64,000 bases of DNA from Bog-950 sp044228435 (GTDB taxonomy: Bacteria; Bacteroidota; Bacteroidia; Chitinophagales; LD1): contig JBGAUW010000002.1 in assembly GCA_044228435.1 (NCBI GenBank), forward strand, positions 124,001 through 188,000. Direction: 5' to 3'. Positions 1-9,506 of this stretch are shown piece after piece. A program made the position numbers and the translations under genes. The first letter of the stretch is position 1. Each line of letters opens with the position of its first letter. The notes beneath the pieces are model-generated. The model did not search any database and was not told the DNA's origin. It worked only from the letters and a program-made list of their open reading frames with translations.

Positions 1-454
1 TGCTTATACGCACGCTAAAATTATCGGCCGCCATATAGCCCTTCAATTCTGCGTTGGTTACATCCAGCGCCAGGTAATCGCCTATGGTGTCTGGTATATC
101 GTATTTATAGGCCACCTTACTTTCAGTCATACCCGGTGCCGAAATAAAAATCTCTACTGATTTTAAGAATGCAAACGATTGCGTACCGGCCGGAGTTATA
201 GTAAGCACTAAGTCGCTTAGCTTAGCGCTTTGTATTAAATCGCTGCGTGTATTATTGTTCTTAAATTGCTGTTGCACGTTGGTCGTAATCTCGGGTATGG
301 TAGTAACCGGTATATCTACCGGCAAGCCTGCGGGGTAAGTGTAACTGGTATCGTATTTTACATAAAACTGAGTCAGTTTATTTAGCGCTTTACATCCGGC
401 TAATGCTGCAAAAACTACAGCAACTATTAATATGCCTATTGCTTGCTTTTTCAT
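1..454 (-). CDS. Hypothetical lipoprotein, 3' end outside window
   Basis: The reading frame opens with ATG at 454 and runs without a stop to the window edge, so only the first 151 residues are seen. It begins with a short basic start, a hydrophobic stretch and the lipobox L-A-G-C (Cys at about residue 21), which predicts lipidation by signal peptidase II and an envelope location. The rest is polar with alternating hydrophobic residues, as in a beta-rich extracellular fold. I do not recognise a family. The next gene (HD protein) is on the same strand, about 125 bases upstream, so the two may or may not share a transcript. Confidence 0.75.
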   Translation of the reverse strand, partial: MKKQAIGILIVAVVFAALAGCKALNKLTQFYVKYDTSYTYPAGLPVDIPVTTIPEITTNVQQQFKNNNTRSDLIQSAKLSDLVLTITPAGTQSFAFLKSVEIFISAPGMTESKVAYKYDIPDTIGDYLALDVTNAELKGYMAADNFSVRIS

Positions 455-579
455 AATTCACGTTTAGTATACAACATTGAATTATTGTGCCAAATACTTA
501 CGACACGCTTTTAAACCGGTAATTACGTTTTTGTTTTACTAATACACTCATTTATTGAGATAATGAGGTGATTTTTCCC

Positions 580-1101
580 CTACCATTTTACTATGGGCAA
601 TGGATTAAAAGGATGTCGAATGAAGTTTTGGGCTATCTTTTTAAAAATAAACCGGTGAAAGCCCTTAAAGGGGTAAGCTGCTTTGGTTTCGGCTAATTGC
701 CTGCTGCGTATACCAAACCGGAAAAGCCCAAACGATAAATCAATTAAGTCGGCTTTTCTGAAAGCCTCGGCCAGCGGGTTAGCCTTATAGGCGCTTAGCT
801 TATGATGGTTCAGTATAATTTCATTAACTGATGTAGTATAGTTTTGCAAGCCGTTGGCGATAAGGTATTCCTCAGCCAGCTTAACCGATGGGTTCAAATA
901 GTCAAATGTATTCGCCGTCCATATCCCTATATCATGAAAGGCAGCGGCAATGGCTAATTGTTTTTGCCCTTCCTCATTAGCACCGCTTAGCTGTACTGCA
1001 TAAGTATATACCCGGCTGCAGTGATTGCTATAGCTTGTAAAATTATCGCCTAAAGGCGCGCGATAATTGGAGAGTATAGTATTAATAAGCAGTATAGACA
1101 T
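580..1101 (-). CDS. HD-domain phosphohydrolase-like protein
   Basis: A 173-residue protein with the metal-binding pattern of the HD superfamily: His27 (in NHCSRV), His56-Asp57 (AAFHDIG), His99/His100 and Asp118 (KADLID). HD proteins of this size are metal-dependent phosphohydrolases, often acting on nucleotides or phosphate esters, but the substrate cannot be told from sequence. No signal peptide, so it is cytoplasmic. It lies downstream of nuoF on the same strand, separated by a strong hairpin, so it is probably transcribed separately. The ATG start is supported by the HD fold beginning soon after it. Confidence 0.8.
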   Translation of the reverse strand: MSILLINTILSNYRAPLGDNFTSYSNHCSRVYTYAVQLSGANEEGQKQLAIAAAFHDIGIWTANTFDYLNPSVKLAEEYLIANGLQNYTTSVNEIILNHHKLSAYKANPLAEAFRKADLIDLSFGLFRFGIRSRQLAETKAAYPFKGFHRFIFKKIAQNFIRHPFNPLPIVKW

Positions 1102-1252
1102 GGCCTATTGTGTTGCAAGCATAATTAGCATTAAAATTACAAGCCTCAGAAAACAGCAAGTTTACAAAACCTGCGACTTACCCGAGATGCCAGATAAGGC
1201 AAAGGTTAATGCCTTGCTTTACGAACTTATGGAGGAGCTATATGCTCATTAG
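1100..1252 (+). CDS. Possible small ORF, 50 residues
   Basis: An ATG at 1100 opens a 50-codon frame whose last third (from a second ATG at 1187) has codon use like real genes nearby and would make an acidic amphipathic helix ending in EELYAH. The start overlaps the start codon of the divergent HD gene and there is no visible ribosome-binding site or promoter. It may be a real micro-protein, the degraded 3' end of a lost gene, or chance. Low confidence. Confidence 0.15.
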   Translation: MAYCVASIISIKITSLRKQQVYKTCDLPEMPDKAKVNALLYELMEELYAH

Positions 1253-1266
1253 TTTATTGCTGCTCT

Positions 1267-1305
1267 AAACACAAAACCCCGGCTACAAGCCGGGGTTTTG
1301 TGTTT
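1267..1305 (-). terminator. Strong hairpin terminator after nuoF
   Basis: A perfect 18-base inverted repeat (1267-1284 and 1288-1305) with a 3-base loop and a GC core CCCCGGCT flanked by A-rich and T-rich sides. The T-rich arm is present on either strand, so it can stop transcription both ways. It lies just past the nuoF stop codon. Confidence 0.8.
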
Positions 1306-1322
1306 ACTTTAATTCATCAACA

Positions 1323-2693
1323 TTATACAGCAACAGCCTCTCTTTGCAGTAAATGCGCCACTTTATCCCATGGCTCATATTCAAAGTGTTTGCGGTCTTT
1401 TATTTTCTCAGGAAAGCGAACGTGGTATTCAAACTCGTGGCGGAAGTGGCGGATAGCAGCCGCTACGGGCCAGGCAGCCGCATCGCCCAGCGGGCAGATG
1501 GTGTTACCTTCTATTTTACGCTGTATGTCCCACAGCAGGTCTATATCTTCCATTTTGCCATAACCGTGCTCTAAGCGCCAGGTTACCTTCTCTAACCACC
1601 CGGTGCCCTCGCGGCAAGGCGAACATTGTCCGCAGCTTTCGTGGTGATAAAAGCGCGAAAAATTCCAGGTATTGCGCACTATGCACTGGCGGTCGTCGTA
1701 TACAATAAAACCGCCCGAGCCTATCATACTACCGGTGGCAAAGCCACCATCGCTCATACTTTCGTAAGTCATCAAGCGTTCTTCGCCCTTGGCTGTTTTA
1801 AACAGCAGGTTAGCCGGCAAAATAGGCACCGAACTACCACCGGGCACACAAGCCTTTAGCGGACGGTCGGTTTGCATACCGCCGCAGTATTCATCGCTCA
1901 TTACAAACTCTTCAACCGGTATGCTCAATTCAATTTCGTATACACCGGGCTTTTTAATATTACCCGATGCCGATATCAATTTAGTACCGGTAGATTTACC
2001 AATACCTATTTTTGCAAACTCTTCTCCCCCATTATTCAATATCCACGGCACATCCATAATGGTCTCCACGTTATTTACCACGGTAGGATTACCGTATAAA
2101 CCAACTACCGCCGGAAACGGCGGCTTTATACGCGGGTTACCGCGCTTGCCTTCTAAAGATTCTATCAGGGCGGTTTCTTCGCCGCATATATAAGCCCCTG
2201 CACCGCAGGTTACATGCAAATCTAAATCGTAGCCGCTGCCTTTAATGTTTTTACCCAACCAACCGGCTGCATAAGCTTCTTTAATAGCTTTCTCCAAAAT
2301 GCGGTATACCCACATGTATTCGCCACGGATGTAAATGTAGCTAAGGTGCGCTTCCAGCGCAAAGCTCGAAGTAATCATACCCTCTACCAAAAGGTGGGGC
2401 AGCTTCTCCATTAGGTAGCGGTCTTTAAAAGTTCCCGGCTCGCTCTCATCGGCATTGCACACTAAGTGGCGCGGGCGTCCGCTCTTTTTATCAATAAAGC
2501 TCCACTTCATACCGGTAGGGAAACCCGCACCGCCACGTCCGCGAAGGCCGCTCTTTTTTACTTCCTCTACAATATCGTTAGGCGCCATTTTTAGCGCCTT
2601 TTCAACCGATGTATAACCACCCTTGCTACGGTAAACTTCGTAAGTTTCAATACCCGGAACATTTACATGTTCTAAAAGAATTTTTTTGCCCAT
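1323..2693 (-). CDS. nuoF: NADH-quinone oxidoreductase subunit F (NuoF)
   Basis: The 456-residue protein is the NADH-binding subunit of respiratory complex I: it takes hydride from NADH to FMN and passes electrons to the N3 [4Fe-4S] cluster. Visible signatures are the Gly-rich NADH/FMN loop GRGGAGFPTG (52-61), ADESEPGTFKDR (81-92), the cluster ligands Cys354, Cys357, Cys360 (SCGQCSPC) and Cys400 (TICPLGD). Length is normal and all key residues are present. The gene is not next to nuoE or nuoG in this window; the gene 13 bases upstream is a TIR-domain protein on the same strand, so the usual nuoE-nuoF order seems broken. A strong terminator follows. Confidence 0.96.
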   Translation of the reverse strand: MGKKILLEHVNVPGIETYEVYRSKGGYTSVEKALKMAPNDIVEEVKKSGLRGRGGAGFPTGMKWSFIDKKSGRPRHLVCNADESEPGTFKDRYLMEKLPHLLVEGMITSSFALEAHLSYIYIRGEYMWVYRILEKAIKEAYAAGWLGKNIKGSGYDLDLHVTCGAGAYICGEETALIESLEGKRGNPRIKPPFPAVVGLYGNPTVVNNVETIMDVPWILNNGGEEFAKIGIGKSTGTKLISASGNIKKPGVYEIELSIPVEEFVMSDEYCGGMQTDRPLKACVPGGSSVPILPANLLFKTAKGEERLMTYESMSDGGFATGSMIGSGGFIVYDDRQCIVRNTWNFSRFYHHESCGQCSPCREGTGWLEKVTWRLEHGYGKMEDIDLLWDIQRKIEGNTICPLGDAAAWPVAAAIRHFRHEFEYHVRFPEKIKDRKHFEYEPWDKVAHLLQREAVAV

Positions 2694-2706
2694 TTCTACT
2701 TAAAGA

Positions 2707-3492
2707 TTATAATTTCAATGCGTTAACACTATACCCTGCGTTATCCAATTCTTTAACTAATTCATATTTCCATTCATTGTTTGTAGTAGAATACTTTGTA
2801 AAAGCAACCCCTTTAATATCCGATGGCACTTCAAAATCAGGCGAATCTTCCAATAATCCCATCACTCTAGTCCTTCCTAATTTCCCAACAAAGTATCCCA
2901 ATTCAAAAATTACGTTTTGTCTTGCTCTAGGCTTTAAATCGCTTTCATCTTTGCCTCTACCTACATCATCCTTAGAAAATAACACTACGGCAAAGCCAAC
3001 ATTTCCATGAGCAGAAAATTTTTCAATAATAGTATCTCCTCCATTTGCTTGCTCGTGTAAGATAATCGCTTCTAAACCCAACTTTTCGATAACTCTTGCA
3101 GTTGTTTGTTTCATAACCTCATTATGGCCATGAACGATAAAAACTTTACTATTTCTTATGTCCTTATTTCCATCCAACCCTTTCATAGTGTTTGTACTAA
3201 AAAGGGGTTTGGGAAGTGTATACAAAGGTACATCTTCAATCTCAATCCGCTCTAAAAATACTTCAATGAATTCTCCAATGTACCTTATTTCAGTTGAAAT
3301 AGCACTTCCAGTCAATCTAGGTTTTAATAACTGAAGCGATTTAATTTCCTCCGGCTTGGCTACATTGGAAGCAGTCATTAAGCCTACTATTCTATCAATT
3401 AGTAAAAAATACTGATCTCTGGAAATACCCCCTACTGCCGACTTAGATTCTTTCGCTATTTTCTCCAGCTTATCTTTTATTATCTTTTGCAT
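2707..3492 (-). CDS. TIR-domain protein, Cap12/Pycsar-effector type (PF10137-like)
   Basis: A 261-residue protein. Residues about 115-245 match the nucleotide-binding TIR-like family: KVFIVHGHN (116-124), the VVLFSKDD strand-loop, and RQNVIFELG (191-199), in which Glu197 sits where TIR NADases keep the catalytic glutamate. In that family, TIR domains linked to CBASS (TIR-STING) or Pycsar cleave NAD when triggered. The N-terminal 110 residues look helical and match no sensor I know (not an evident STING or cyclic-nucleotide-binding domain). The gene is visibly AT-richer than its neighbours and ends 13 bases before nuoF, suggesting horizontal arrival within a nuo transcription unit. No cyclase gene is adjacent. 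NADase activity is inferred, not shown. Confidence 0.88.
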   Translation of the reverse strand: MQKIIKDKLEKIAKESKSAVGGISRDQYFLLIDRIVGLMTASNVAKPEEIKSLQLLKPRLTGSAISTEIRYIGEFIEVFLERIEIEDVPLYTLPKPLFSTNTMKGLDGNKDIRNSKVFIVHGHNEVMKQTTARVIEKLGLEAIILHEQANGGDTIIEKFSAHGNVGFAVVLFSKDDVGRGKDESDLKPRARQNVIFELGYFVGKLGRTRVMGLLEDSPDFEVPSDIKGVAFTKYSTTNNEWKYELVKELDNAGYSVNALKL

Positions 3493-3606
3493 TTCTTATT
3501 CCGAATTCTAACAACTACTTTTTTTGAGATATTAGTTTTATCGAAGGCCCAAATTTAACCCCCTGCCCTAAAATCTCCAAAGAAACTTTCAACAGCCCAA
3601 ACTGGC

Positions 3607-3966
3607 CTATTCTTCGGCAAAAGCCTTAATTTTTTGGGCGGCTACCGAAAGGTTAAGGCTGCTTTTGGTTTCTAAATCTTTATAGGCCTTCCAAAGCTCG
3701 AATAAATGCTGGTGCGCCGCCGTGGTATGCGTGGCCGATTGAACCAATACCTGGTTTTCTTCTTCGCTAAGCTTGGTGGTTAGCCCCTCAAAAAAGGGTA
3801 ATGTAGCCTGAGACTGTTCAAAAACGTTCTGCAACACCAGTTGAAACTTAGCATTAAACTCGTTTAAGCCCTTATGCACCTCGCCCTCCATACTTAGCAG
3901 GTCCTTATTAATTTCTATACTCTCTTTCAGTTTACGCATATACAGCGCTTCGTTATCTGGTTCCAT
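3607..3966 (-). CDS. Small helical protein of unknown function
   Basis: A 119-residue, soluble, almost wholly helical protein rich in Glu, Lys, Gln and Leu with heptad-like spacing; no signal peptide, no cysteines, no catalytic motif. I do not recognise it. Codon use matches the core genes of the window, unlike the AT-rich TIR gene 114 bases downstream, so it is probably a native gene. Its ATG at 3966 follows a divergent region shared with the CHRD lipoprotein gene. Confidence 0.65.
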   Translation of the reverse strand: MEPDNEALYMRKLKESIEINKDLLSMEGEVHKGLNEFNAKFQLVLQNVFEQSQATLPFFEGLTTKLSEEENQVLVQSATHTTAAHQHLFELWKAYKDLETKSSLNLSVAAQKIKAFAEE

Positions 3967-4157
3967 AGTTTATTGCTTAGGCGGCTAATGTAGGCGGCTA
4001 TGGCAATAAAACCAACTATTGCATTTTATAAGCATTGCGCCCACCCTGCGCACCTTTTTCCCCAAATCAATAGATGCGGCCCCATATGTTAAGGGAACAA
4101 GCTTTGCACCCCCGCTTTTGGCTTCGAAATTATTCCAAACCAAAAAACAAAATTAGT

Positions 4158-4979
4158 ATGAAGAACAACAAGGCATTATCAGCCCTATTATTATTTACAG
4201 TTACGCTGGGCCTTTTAGGCAGCACAGGCTGTAAAAAAGACGACAAAGAACCTACTTTAAAGGCTACCACTTATAACCTTAAAGTTAAAGACCAACTGGG
4301 CATTAGCGGCACCGTTACCTTTACCGAAACCAGCAGCACGGTTACTACGGTTACCATTAAATTAAACAATGGTTCGGCTACCAACCACCCTGCGCACATA
4401 CATGCCAACTCGGCAATAGAAGGCGGCTCAATTATATTATCGCTTAACCCGGTTGATGCTTCGGGCAACAGTACTACCGTAGTTACCAAGTTAGACGATA
4501 ACACAGCCATTAATTATAGCCAGCTATTAGATTTGGATGGCTACCTGAACGTGCACGAAAGTAGCGCTAACTTGGGCACTATTATAGCTCAAACCGATAT
4601 AGGCGGTAACGAAATTACCACCACGCAAAAAAGCTATACACTGGCTACAGCCAATGCATCGGGCGTAAACGGAACGGCACTTTTCGAAAAACGTAAAAAT
4701 GGTAAAGCATTGGTTACTGTTTCGTTAACCGGCACTTTGGCTAACAACAATTATCCGGCAAATATTCGCCTGGGATCGGTTAGCACAGTAGGTACTACAC
4801 CTGTTCGCCGCAGTTTGAATGATGTTGACGGTGCATCGGGAAAAAGCTACACTAACGTGCGGACTTTAAATGATGGCACACCAGTTAGCTACGATGAGTG
4901 GTTGGTATTTACCGGCTTTATACGCGTGGAAGACCCTGTTACCAGTTTACCAATTGCCGAAGGCAACATTGGTAACTAA
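4158..4979 (+). CDS. CHRD-domain lipoprotein
   Basis: From ATG 4158 the protein has 273 residues; an upstream in-frame ATG at 4074 would put 28 extra residues before the signal peptide and is rejected. The signal peptide ends in a lipobox (STGC) followed by KKDDKEP, typical of Bacteroidota lipoproteins. Two CHRD-like repeats follow; the first has the hallmark HPAHIHANSA with the GG-x-I strand, the second is weaker. CHRD domains occur in chordin and in many bacterial surface proteins; their bacterial role is unknown. A strong terminator follows, so the gene is monocistronic. Confidence 0.85.
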   Translation: MKNNKALSALLLFTVTLGLLGSTGCKKDDKEPTLKATTYNLKVKDQLGISGTVTFTETSSTVTTVTIKLNNGSATNHPAHIHANSAIEGGSIILSLNPVDASGNSTTVVTKLDDNTAINYSQLLDLDGYLNVHESSANLGTIIAQTDIGGNEITTTQKSYTLATANASGVNGTALFEKRKNGKALVTVSLTGTLANNNYPANIRLGSVSTVGTTPVRRSLNDVDGASGKSYTNVRTLNDGTPVSYDEWLVFTGFIRVEDPVTSLPIAEGNIGN

Positions 4980-5004
4980 GCACAGTTTAATTTTTAACAT
5001 ACTA

Positions 5005-5036
5005 AGGGCGCGGAATAACTTCCGCGCCCTTTTTTT
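5005..5036 (+). terminator. Rho-independent terminator
   Basis: An 11-base perfect stem (agggcgcggaa, 5005-5015; partner 5020-5030), 4-base loop, and a T-run from 5031. It ends the CHRD lipoprotein transcript. Confidence 0.85.
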
Positions 5037-5251
5037 ATTTTTTAACGGTATAAACCGATGCTTTGCGCGCAGTTACAAAGCCTTATGTAAAACATTATTG
5101 TATTTTTAAATCTTAATAAATACCGAACATTAAGCATAAAGCCCCGTAAACAAGTTGCAGCTTGTTTGCGCACCCGCAGTAAATCGTTATCTTATAAAAC
5201 AGGTAGACGAACTGTGAAGTGGAAAGTATTATTTTAGAACCTGCTTCAATT

Positions 5252-7747
5252 ATGGACTCAACCCACACCCCTGGCCAATACATACAAATTACGGATAGCA
5301 CTGGTAAGGAAACCGAAATTCCCTTCAGGCATCTTATAGAATCGATAAACGAAGGGATATACTGCGTAAATACCAACGGAGAAGTAGTGTACGCCAACGA
5401 GCGTTTTTGCAAAAACCTTGGCTACACCGTTAATGAAGTATTGGGACAGGATATATTTAACCTGCTGTATAATGCCGAAAACGTAGCGTTGGCCAAAGCA
5501 AAAATGGAGCTGCGCAAAAAAGGAGTATCGGATAGTTACGATATACAGGTTAAAACCAAAAGCGGCACACCCCTTTGGGTGCGTATGAATGGCAAACCTT
5601 TAAATGATGCCGCTGGTGCGTTTATGGGCGCTATAGTAGTTAGCACAGTTATAAACCAGCAACGCGAGCTGGAACAGCAACTGCGCGATGTAAAAGAAGA
5701 TTTGGAATGGAAGGTAATTACCCGTACGCGTCAGTTATCTGAAACCAACCAAAAGCTTTCGGAGCAAATTAAGGAGCGCCGCCTGGCCGAAATTTCGCTT
5801 AAAAACAGCGAAAAGCGCTTTCGCGATATTTACCTAAGCTCGCCGGATGCCATTTATATTGAAAGCACCGATGGGGTTATTTTAGATGTAAACGATGCCA
5901 CCTGCCGCCTGCACCACACCACTAAAGAAAACCTGGTAGGCAAAAGCATTTACGATATTTCGCCGGCCCACGCCTTTGACAATATAAAGCAACGCCAACC
6001 TAAAATTGCCAGTGGCGAGATAACCATTTTTGAAAGCGAATGCCTTACCACCGAAGGCACCGTGTTGCCTATAGAGGTTAGCGTAGCCCAAATAGAATAC
6101 CAGGAACAAAAGGCCTTGCTAATGCACGTGCGCGATATAAGCGACCGTAAAAATAACGAGCGCCTGCTACAAAGCCTTAACAGCGACCTTGAAGAAAAAG
6201 TAAACGAGCGCACAAGGGAGTTGCAGGAGATAAACGAAAAACTGCAGCGCGAAATAAACGAAAAGGCGCAGATAGAACTTGAACTGCAAAGGCAAAAAGA
6301 CTTTTTAAGGTTGATTATTGACAGCACCCCTAACCTAATTTTTGTAAAGGATCAAAGTGGCAAATTTTTATTGGCTAACAAAGCCACAGCTACTTTTTAC
6401 GGTATGGAAACTAACCAAATGGAAGGGCACTTTGATACCGAGCAAAACTTTAATGCCGAAGAACTGGCAGAGTTTAAAGAGCAGGATGAAGAAGTATTAA
6501 AAGCAGGGCAGGAAGTGAAGTTCCCTGAGCAGTGTTTTGTAAACCCCGATACCGACGAAATTGTGTGGGTGCAAACCGTAAAAAAGCCTATTCCTTCTAT
6601 TACCGGTAATGAAGTAAATATATTGGGTGTAGGTACCGATATTACGGCTATAAAAGAAGCCAAAGAAGACCTGGCAATATCTGAGCAGCTATACCGCGAA
6701 ATTGCCCGCAATCTGCCTAAGGCGGCCATGTTTATTTTTGATAAAGAATTGAAGTTTTTGCTGGCCGAAGGCCCGCTGGTAGGCATTATAAGCAAAAAGA
6801 AAAACGAAATAGAAGGCAAAACTGTTTTTGAAACTATACGCGAAAGCGAACGCGAACGCGCCGAAAAAATTTACCGCGGCATACTGGAGGGCGAAAGCAG
6901 CGAAACTGAGCAGGAGTTTTTTGGCCGCCAGTTAAAAGTATACCACATACCCATCCGCAACCAGCAGGGTAAGGTAATTTACGGTATGGTAATGGTGTTT
7001 GATATATCGGATTTAAAACAAGTGCAAACAGAACTTGAAAAACGCGCCACCCTGTTGCAACGCAGTAACGAGGAGTTGGAAAGATTTGCCTATGTAGCCT
7101 CGCACGATTTGCAGGGCCCTTTGCGCACCATAGCCAGCTACCTGCAGCTTTTAGAGATGCGCTATAAAGGCCGGTTAGATGATGAGGCGCTGGAGTTTAT
7201 TGATTTTTCGGTAAGCGGTGCCAAGCGCATGCAAACCCTTATACTGGATTTGCTTAACTACTCGCGCATATCATCGGCACCCAAACCGTTTGTAAAAACC
7301 AACATGAACGAGTTGGTTAAAGATGTAACCAAAGGGCTGGAGAGCACAGTTAAAAACAGCAATGCACAAATACTGGTTAAAGATTTACCGGTTATATACG
7401 CCGAGCCTAATCAGCTATACCAGTTACTTCAAAACCTGATTGATAACGGCATTAAGTTTATAAAAGATAAGCAACCCATTATAACCGTGCAATGCACCGA
7501 GCACCAAAACGAATGGGAGTTTTCGGTAGCCGATAACGGTATAGGCATTAAACAGGAATTTAAGGATAAAATTTTTCAGATATTCCAACGCTTGCATGCT
7601 GTAAGCGAATACCCCGGCACCGGTGTGGGGCTGGCTATATGCAAAAAAATTGTTACCCTGCACGGCGGCCGCATTTGGTTTGAATCGGAACCCGGCAAAG
7701 GCACCACATTCTTCTTTACCATTCGTAAAAATTTAGAAAACGAGTAA
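5252..7747 (+). CDS. Multi-PAS sensor histidine kinase
   Basis: A cytoplasmic hybrid-free sensor kinase of 831 residues from ATG 5252 (a GTG at 5219 would add 11). Order: PAS (about 26-140), coiled coil, PAS (185-300), long coiled coil, PAS/PAC (350-465), PAS-like (475-590), HisKA dimerisation domain with the phospho-acceptor His618 in ASHDLQGPLR, then HATPase with N-box LIDNGIKF (Asn732), G1 DNGIGI and G2 GTGVGLAI. No membrane segment, so it senses an internal signal; no chromophore-binding GAF/PHY domain, although the kinase core is of the bacteriophytochrome-like class. No response regulator is adjacent; a single-domain regulator of the type used by such kinases lies at 39830. Confidence 0.93.
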   Translation: MDSTHTPGQYIQITDSTGKETEIPFRHLIESINEGIYCVNTNGEVVYANERFCKNLGYTVNEVLGQDIFNLLYNAENVALAKAKMELRKKGVSDSYDIQVKTKSGTPLWVRMNGKPLNDAAGAFMGAIVVSTVINQQRELEQQLRDVKEDLEWKVITRTRQLSETNQKLSEQIKERRLAEISLKNSEKRFRDIYLSSPDAIYIESTDGVILDVNDATCRLHHTTKENLVGKSIYDISPAHAFDNIKQRQPKIASGEITIFESECLTTEGTVLPIEVSVAQIEYQEQKALLMHVRDISDRKNNERLLQSLNSDLEEKVNERTRELQEINEKLQREINEKAQIELELQRQKDFLRLIIDSTPNLIFVKDQSGKFLLANKATATFYGMETNQMEGHFDTEQNFNAEELAEFKEQDEEVLKAGQEVKFPEQCFVNPDTDEIVWVQTVKKPIPSITGNEVNILGVGTDITAIKEAKEDLAISEQLYREIARNLPKAAMFIFDKELKFLLAEGPLVGIISKKKNEIEGKTVFETIRESERERAEKIYRGILEGESSETEQEFFGRQLKVYHIPIRNQQGKVIYGMVMVFDISDLKQVQTELEKRATLLQRSNEELERFAYVASHDLQGPLRTIASYLQLLEMRYKGRLDDEALEFIDFSVSGAKRMQTLILDLLNYSRISSAPKPFVKTNMNELVKDVTKGLESTVKNSNAQILVKDLPVIYAEPNQLYQLLQNLIDNGIKFIKDKQPIITVQCTEHQNEWEFSVADNGIGIKQEFKDKIFQIFQRLHAVSEYPGTGVGLAICKKIVTLHGGRIWFESEPGKGTTFFFTIRKNLENE

Positions 7748-7780
7748 GCGCCACGGCTGGCATTTGCTTATTATTACAGC

Positions 7781-9361
7781 ATGAAACTTGGCCTGCGCAG
7801 CGTATTTGTAATTACCTTCCTTTTGTTTTCATTTTTTGATGCCAAATCACAAAACATACGGTTTCGCAGCAATGTACAATATCCGCGCATACTTAGCAAT
7901 TTGTGGGGCTATACGGATTCGCTGGGCCACGAATATGCTCTTGTAGGGGAAGAAACCGGCCTTGCTATTGTTGATGTAACCGACCCCGACCGCCCCAACA
8001 GTTTATTTTTTGTACCCAACGATACCTCGCGTTGGCAGGAACCTAAAGTATGGAGCCACTATGCTTATGTAACCAACGAAACCGGCGGCGGCCTGCTGAT
8101 AGTAGACCTGGGCGATTTACCCAACAACGTAACCTATAGACGTTGGGCTAACGTACCCAACGAAGACTTTCAAAAAGCGCACAGCTGCTTTATTGACGAA
8201 AACGGCATTATTTACATTACCGGCACCAACATACCCAACCACCTGCTTATGTGCGATTTAAAGCCCGACCCTTTAAACCCTACTTACCTGGGCTTTTATA
8301 ACGACAACTATGTGCACGATTGCTTTGCGCGTAACGATACATTGTATACCTCCGAAATTTTAAATGGACAGTTTTCAATAACCGATGTGAGCAATAAAAC
8401 CCACCCAACAGCATTTGTTAGGCAGGGTACGCCTTTCAGTTTTTCGCACAATGTATGGCTTAGCGATGATAGCCGATACCTGTTTAATACCGACGAAAAA
8501 AAGTTTGCCCCCGTTACCAGCTACGATATTTCAGATAAAAACAACATTACCGAATTAGACCAATACCGCCACAGCGATTTCGACTCCTCTATTGCCCACA
8601 ACACCTATTACCGGAATGGATATTTGTATACCAGCTATTACCGCGATGGGGTTACTATTGTTGATGCCCATAGGCCCGATAACCTGGTAGAGGTTGGCAG
8701 TTTTGATACCTCGCCCTACCCGCCCGGGGCAGGTTTTGAGGGCTGTTGGGGTGTTTACTGCTTTTTCCCGTCGGGCAATATTATTTGCAGCGATAGGCAA
8801 CAAGGCCTTTTTGTGCTAAGCCCTACCCTGCAGCGCGCCTGCTATTTAGAGGGGCTTGTAACCAATCAGCCCGGACAGCAGTTGCCAAATATACAGGTAG
8901 ATATTATAGGCCAGCAACGCATAAAAACCACCAATTTTGCCGGCTTTTATAAAACAGGTACTGCCGTCCCCGGCCAGTACGATGTGCGGTTTACCAGCCC
9001 CGATAACGATTGCCAAACCCTTATTGTTGGCGGTGTAACCCTGCAGGCTGGCCAGGTTACCACTCTAAACCCCATACTAAATTGCTTATCTCCTACTACG
9101 GTAAATGAGGTAACCGAACAATTTACATTCTCAGCCTCGCCTGCGGTATTTAGTCAGCATACCCAAATAAGTTTTTCATCGGGCAACAACGCACCAACCA
9201 GTTTTACCCTTTATGATAGCAACGGACGGCTGCTAAAACACTACGAAACTACTACCCCAAACACCACCCTGATTTTGGGCGACGACCTTGCCGCAGGGGG
9301 CTATGTATTGGTGGCAAAGCAGCCGCAATTGAGCAAAAAACTGAGGTTGCTTAAGCAGTAG
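7781..9361 (+). CDS. LVIVD-repeat secreted protein (choice-of-anchor B type)
   Basis: A 526-residue exported protein. After a signal peptide (residues 1-23, cut before QNIRF) come LVIVD-type beta-propeller repeats, visible as recurring G-x-x-IVDVTDP and TIVDAHRPDN strands to about residue 350. A carboxypeptidase-regulatory-like beta-sandwich (about 355-435) follows, and the last 75 residues are a T9SS type A-like sorting domain ending in LSKKLRLLKQ. It is therefore probably displayed on or released from the cell surface. It starts 34 bases after the sensor kinase gene, close enough for cotranscription, though no functional link is evident. Confidence 0.85.
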   Translation: MKLGLRSVFVITFLLFSFFDAKSQNIRFRSNVQYPRILSNLWGYTDSLGHEYALVGEETGLAIVDVTDPDRPNSLFFVPNDTSRWQEPKVWSHYAYVTNETGGGLLIVDLGDLPNNVTYRRWANVPNEDFQKAHSCFIDENGIIYITGTNIPNHLLMCDLKPDPLNPTYLGFYNDNYVHDCFARNDTLYTSEILNGQFSITDVSNKTHPTAFVRQGTPFSFSHNVWLSDDSRYLFNTDEKKFAPVTSYDISDKNNITELDQYRHSDFDSSIAHNTYYRNGYLYTSYYRDGVTIVDAHRPDNLVEVGSFDTSPYPPGAGFEGCWGVYCFFPSGNIICSDRQQGLFVLSPTLQRACYLEGLVTNQPGQQLPNIQVDIIGQQRIKTTNFAGFYKTGTAVPGQYDVRFTSPDNDCQTLIVGGVTLQAGQVTTLNPILNCLSPTTVNEVTEQFTFSASPAVFSQHTQISFSSGNNAPTSFTLYDSNGRLLKHYETTTPNTTLILGDDLAAGGYVLVAKQPQLSKKLRLLKQ

Positions 9362-9442
9362 ATGGCCCAACACGCAGGCGCGGCTGTATTTTGGGTAGTA
9401 CACCCCTAAAATTCCTTTACTTTTCTATATCGTCTATTCTTA

Positions 9443-9450
9443 TATATTTG
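9443..9450 (+). promoter_or_regulatory. Probable -7 promoter box for secDF
   Basis: TATATTTG matches the Bacteroidota -7 consensus TAnnTTTG exactly, 56 bases before the secDF start. The -33 box (TTTG-like) is weak, so the call rests on one element. Confidence 0.5.
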
Positions 9451-9506
9451 CGCCCGCCCCGCCCAAAGGCAGGGTTCTCTTTATTAGACATTAAACCAAA
9501 TTCAAA

